From contig CP045205.1 in the NCBI GenBank assembly GCA_009363175.1, forward strand, positions 2,852,001 to 2,916,000: 64,000 nt of DNA, in the 5' to 3' direction. The stretch comes from Citrobacter telavivensis (GTDB lineage Bacteria; Pseudomonadota; Gammaproteobacteria; Enterobacterales; Enterobacteriaceae). Shown here piece after piece: positions 62,649 to 64,000 of the stretch (position 1 is the first letter of the stretch; each line of letters opens with the position of its first letter). The notes beneath the pieces were generated by a model, which was not told where the DNA came from, made no database searches, and saw only the letters and a program-made list of their open reading frames with translations. Made by a program: the position numbers and the translations under genes.

Positions 62649-63491
62649 TTAAAGAATAATCGTCCGATTGCCGTAGACAAATACGCGCTGGGCAAGCACC
62701 TGATACAACGCGCGGCTCAGCACGTTCTTTTCGACGTCGCGCCCGGCTCGCATCATATCTTCCGCCGTGTAGGTGTGATCCACATGAATAACGTCCTGCA
62801 TGATGATCGGACCTTCGTCCAGATTGTCATTCACATAGTGCGCCGTCGCGCCGATGATTTTCACTCCGCGCTCGTAAGCCTGGTGGTAAGGTCGTGCACC
62901 AATGAATGCCGGCAGGAATGAGTGGTGAATATTGATAATTTTGTTCGGGAAGCGGGCCACAAATTCCGGCGTCAGCACGCGCATATATTTCGCCAGCACC
63001 ACGTAATCCGGTTGGTGTGCGTCAATCGCGTCCGCCATCTTCTGGTCGTGCTCTTCGCGGGTTAAACCTTCATGACTGACCAGTTCGAAGGGAATTTCAA
63101 AACGCTCAACCAGCGAACGCAGCGTTTCGTGATTGCCAATCACCGCGGCAATATCCACATCCAGCCCGCCATAGTTGGCTTTCATTAACAGGTCACCCAG
63201 ACAATGCGCTTCTTTGGTGACCAGAATCACCACGCGACGACGTCCGGCGGGATTCAACTCACGAATGGAGCCTTCCGGCAAGGCGCTGTCCAGATCGGCC
63301 AGCAGCGTGGAGTCGTTAAAAATCCCTTCCAGTTCGGTACGCATGAAAAAGCGCCCGGTTCGGTGGTCTACAAACTCATTGTTCTGCACAATATTCAGTT
63401 CATGTTTGTAGCAAATATTCGTAATCCGCGCGATAAGCCCTTTCTGGTCAGGGCAGATGGTACGAAGCACTTTTCGTTGTAAAGAATGCAT
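62649..63491 (-). CDS. purU: Formyltetrahydrofolate deformylase
   Basis: 280 aa from ATG 63491 (MHSLQRKVLRTICPDQKGL), the E. coli length; the open frame upstream is not conserved. N-terminal ACT domain senses Met/Gly; C-terminal formyltransferase-like domain with NIHHSFLPAFIGARPYHQAYERGVK and the catalytic Asp in DNLDEGPIIMQD. Releases formate for PurT-dependent purine synthesis and balances one-carbon pools. Confidence 0.98.
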   Translation of the reverse strand: MHSLQRKVLRTICPDQKGLIARITNICYKHELNIVQNNEFVDHRTGRFFMRTELEGIFNDSTLLADLDSALPEGSIRELNPAGRRRVVILVTKEAHCLGDLLMKANYGGLDVDIAAVIGNHETLRSLVERFEIPFELVSHEGLTREEHDQKMADAIDAHQPDYVVLAKYMRVLTPEFVARFPNKIINIHHSFLPAFIGARPYHQAYERGVKIIGATAHYVNDNLDEGPIIMQDVIHVDHTYTAEDMMRAGRDVEKNVLSRALYQVLAQRVFVYGNRTIIL

Positions 63492-63546
63492 TGCAGCGGT
63501 AATCCTGTTGATGATGTTTGCTAAGTGAATACTGTCGGGCAGTTGA

Positions 63547-64000
63547 CTAGCCGCAGCATTTTTTAAATTTTTTACCTGAACCACAAGGGCAGGGGTCGTT
63601 ACGTCCCAATTGCGGGCGTGTACCATCGATATAGTACCACTGACCGTTTTCTTTTAAAAAACGAGAACGTTCAATGATCGCCCCCGGTTTATCGTGTTCG
63701 CGAAAACGGGCGACAAAACTGACGTAGCCGGTGTTGTCGGCCTCAGAGACGGTGTGCTCGAAAACGGTTAGCCCCAGCCATTCGGTCGTGGCAAATCCTG
63801 CACCGATCTCATCCCGAAAACGGGCCGCGTGACAGGTCGGATGCCAGGTCCTGATTAAATAATCTGCGTCTTTCATCACAAAAGCGCAGTAGCGCGAACG
63901 CATGAGGTGCGATGGATCGGGTGCGACTTGCTCACCAGACAGATATCGGTGGCAACATAGGCTATACTCGACTGCGCTACCACAGGGACAACGTTGAGAC
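63547..64000 (-). CDS. ychJ: YchJ, SEC-C motif protein (cut in its start codon by the window end)
   Basis: About 151 aa. Base 64000 is the third base of the start codon; the two others lie outside. Metal-binding Cys clusters at both ends: CPCGSAVEYSLCC near the N-terminus and the SEC-C motif CPCGSGKKFKKCCG at the C-terminus, around a central NTF2-like domain (MRSRYCAFVMKDADYLIRTWHPTC). Upstream of purU as in E. coli. Function unknown; SEC-C domains bind zinc. Confidence 0.94.
   Translation of the reverse strand, partial: SQRCPCGSAVEYSLCCHRYLSGEQVAPDPSHLMRSRYCAFVMKDADYLIRTWHPTCHAARFRDEIGAGFATTEWLGLTVFEHTVSEADNTGYVSFVARFREHDKPGAIIERSRFLKENGQWYYIDGTRPQLGRNDPCPCGSGKKFKKCCG

Overview
The window is chromosomal DNA of an enterobacterium (family Enterobacteriaceae). 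I infer this from gene order that follows the E. coli 26-27 min region: treA-dhaMLK-dhaR, ychF-pth-ychH, dauA-prs-ispE-lolB-hemA-prfA-prmC-sirB2-sirB1-kdsA-chaABC-ychN-ychO-narLX-narK-narGHJI-tyr tRNAs-purU-ychJ. Protein lengths and N-termini match the E. coli proteins I remember. The genus cannot be fixed from the sequence; the chromosomal rarA-oqxABR locus and the accessory genes suggest a Citrobacter/Klebsiella/Enterobacter-type relative rather than E. coli.

The conserved backbone is broken by two accessory blocks. Block 1 (about 6.3-25.7 kb, between dhaR and ychF) holds an unusual GAPDH, a frameshifted GlxA-type regulator, a methyltransferase behind a Fur-like box, a deoC-like aldolase with a GntR/UTRA regulator sharing its operator, the complete rarA/oqxA/oqxB/oqxR multidrug efflux locus, a diguanylate cyclase, a chemoreceptor ending in NWETF, and an AT-richer cassette of MalY-type C-S lyase, NhaC antiporter and a MelR-like AraC regulator.

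Block 2 (28.1-35.3 kb, between ychH and dauA) is the most interesting part. Seven same-strand genes lie downstream of a recognisable cobalamin riboswitch: a substrate-binding protein, FecCD permease and ATPase, then (11-nt gaps) a pseudoazurin, and a complete cytochrome bc1 complex (Rieske, cytochrome b, cytochrome c1). Cytochrome bc1 is not part of the standard enterobacterial respiratory chain, and no cytochrome c oxidase or copper nitrite reductase is in the window. Linking a B12 riboswitch, a chelate-type importer and a bc1/cupredoxin electron pathway is the best candidate for an undescribed system. A strong hairpin between the first two genes is the main caveat to a single transcript.

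The right side is the nitrate respiration cluster: sensor/regulator NarXL, transporter NarK and nitrate reductase NarGHJI, with perfect FNR half-site palindromes upstream of narK and narG and NarL-type heptamers upstream of narG. It is followed by a tRNA-Tyr operon in which the first tRNA copy has decayed into a hybrid with the downstream repeat, leaving two intact copies. The window ends inside purU-ychJ, with ychJ cut in its start codon.
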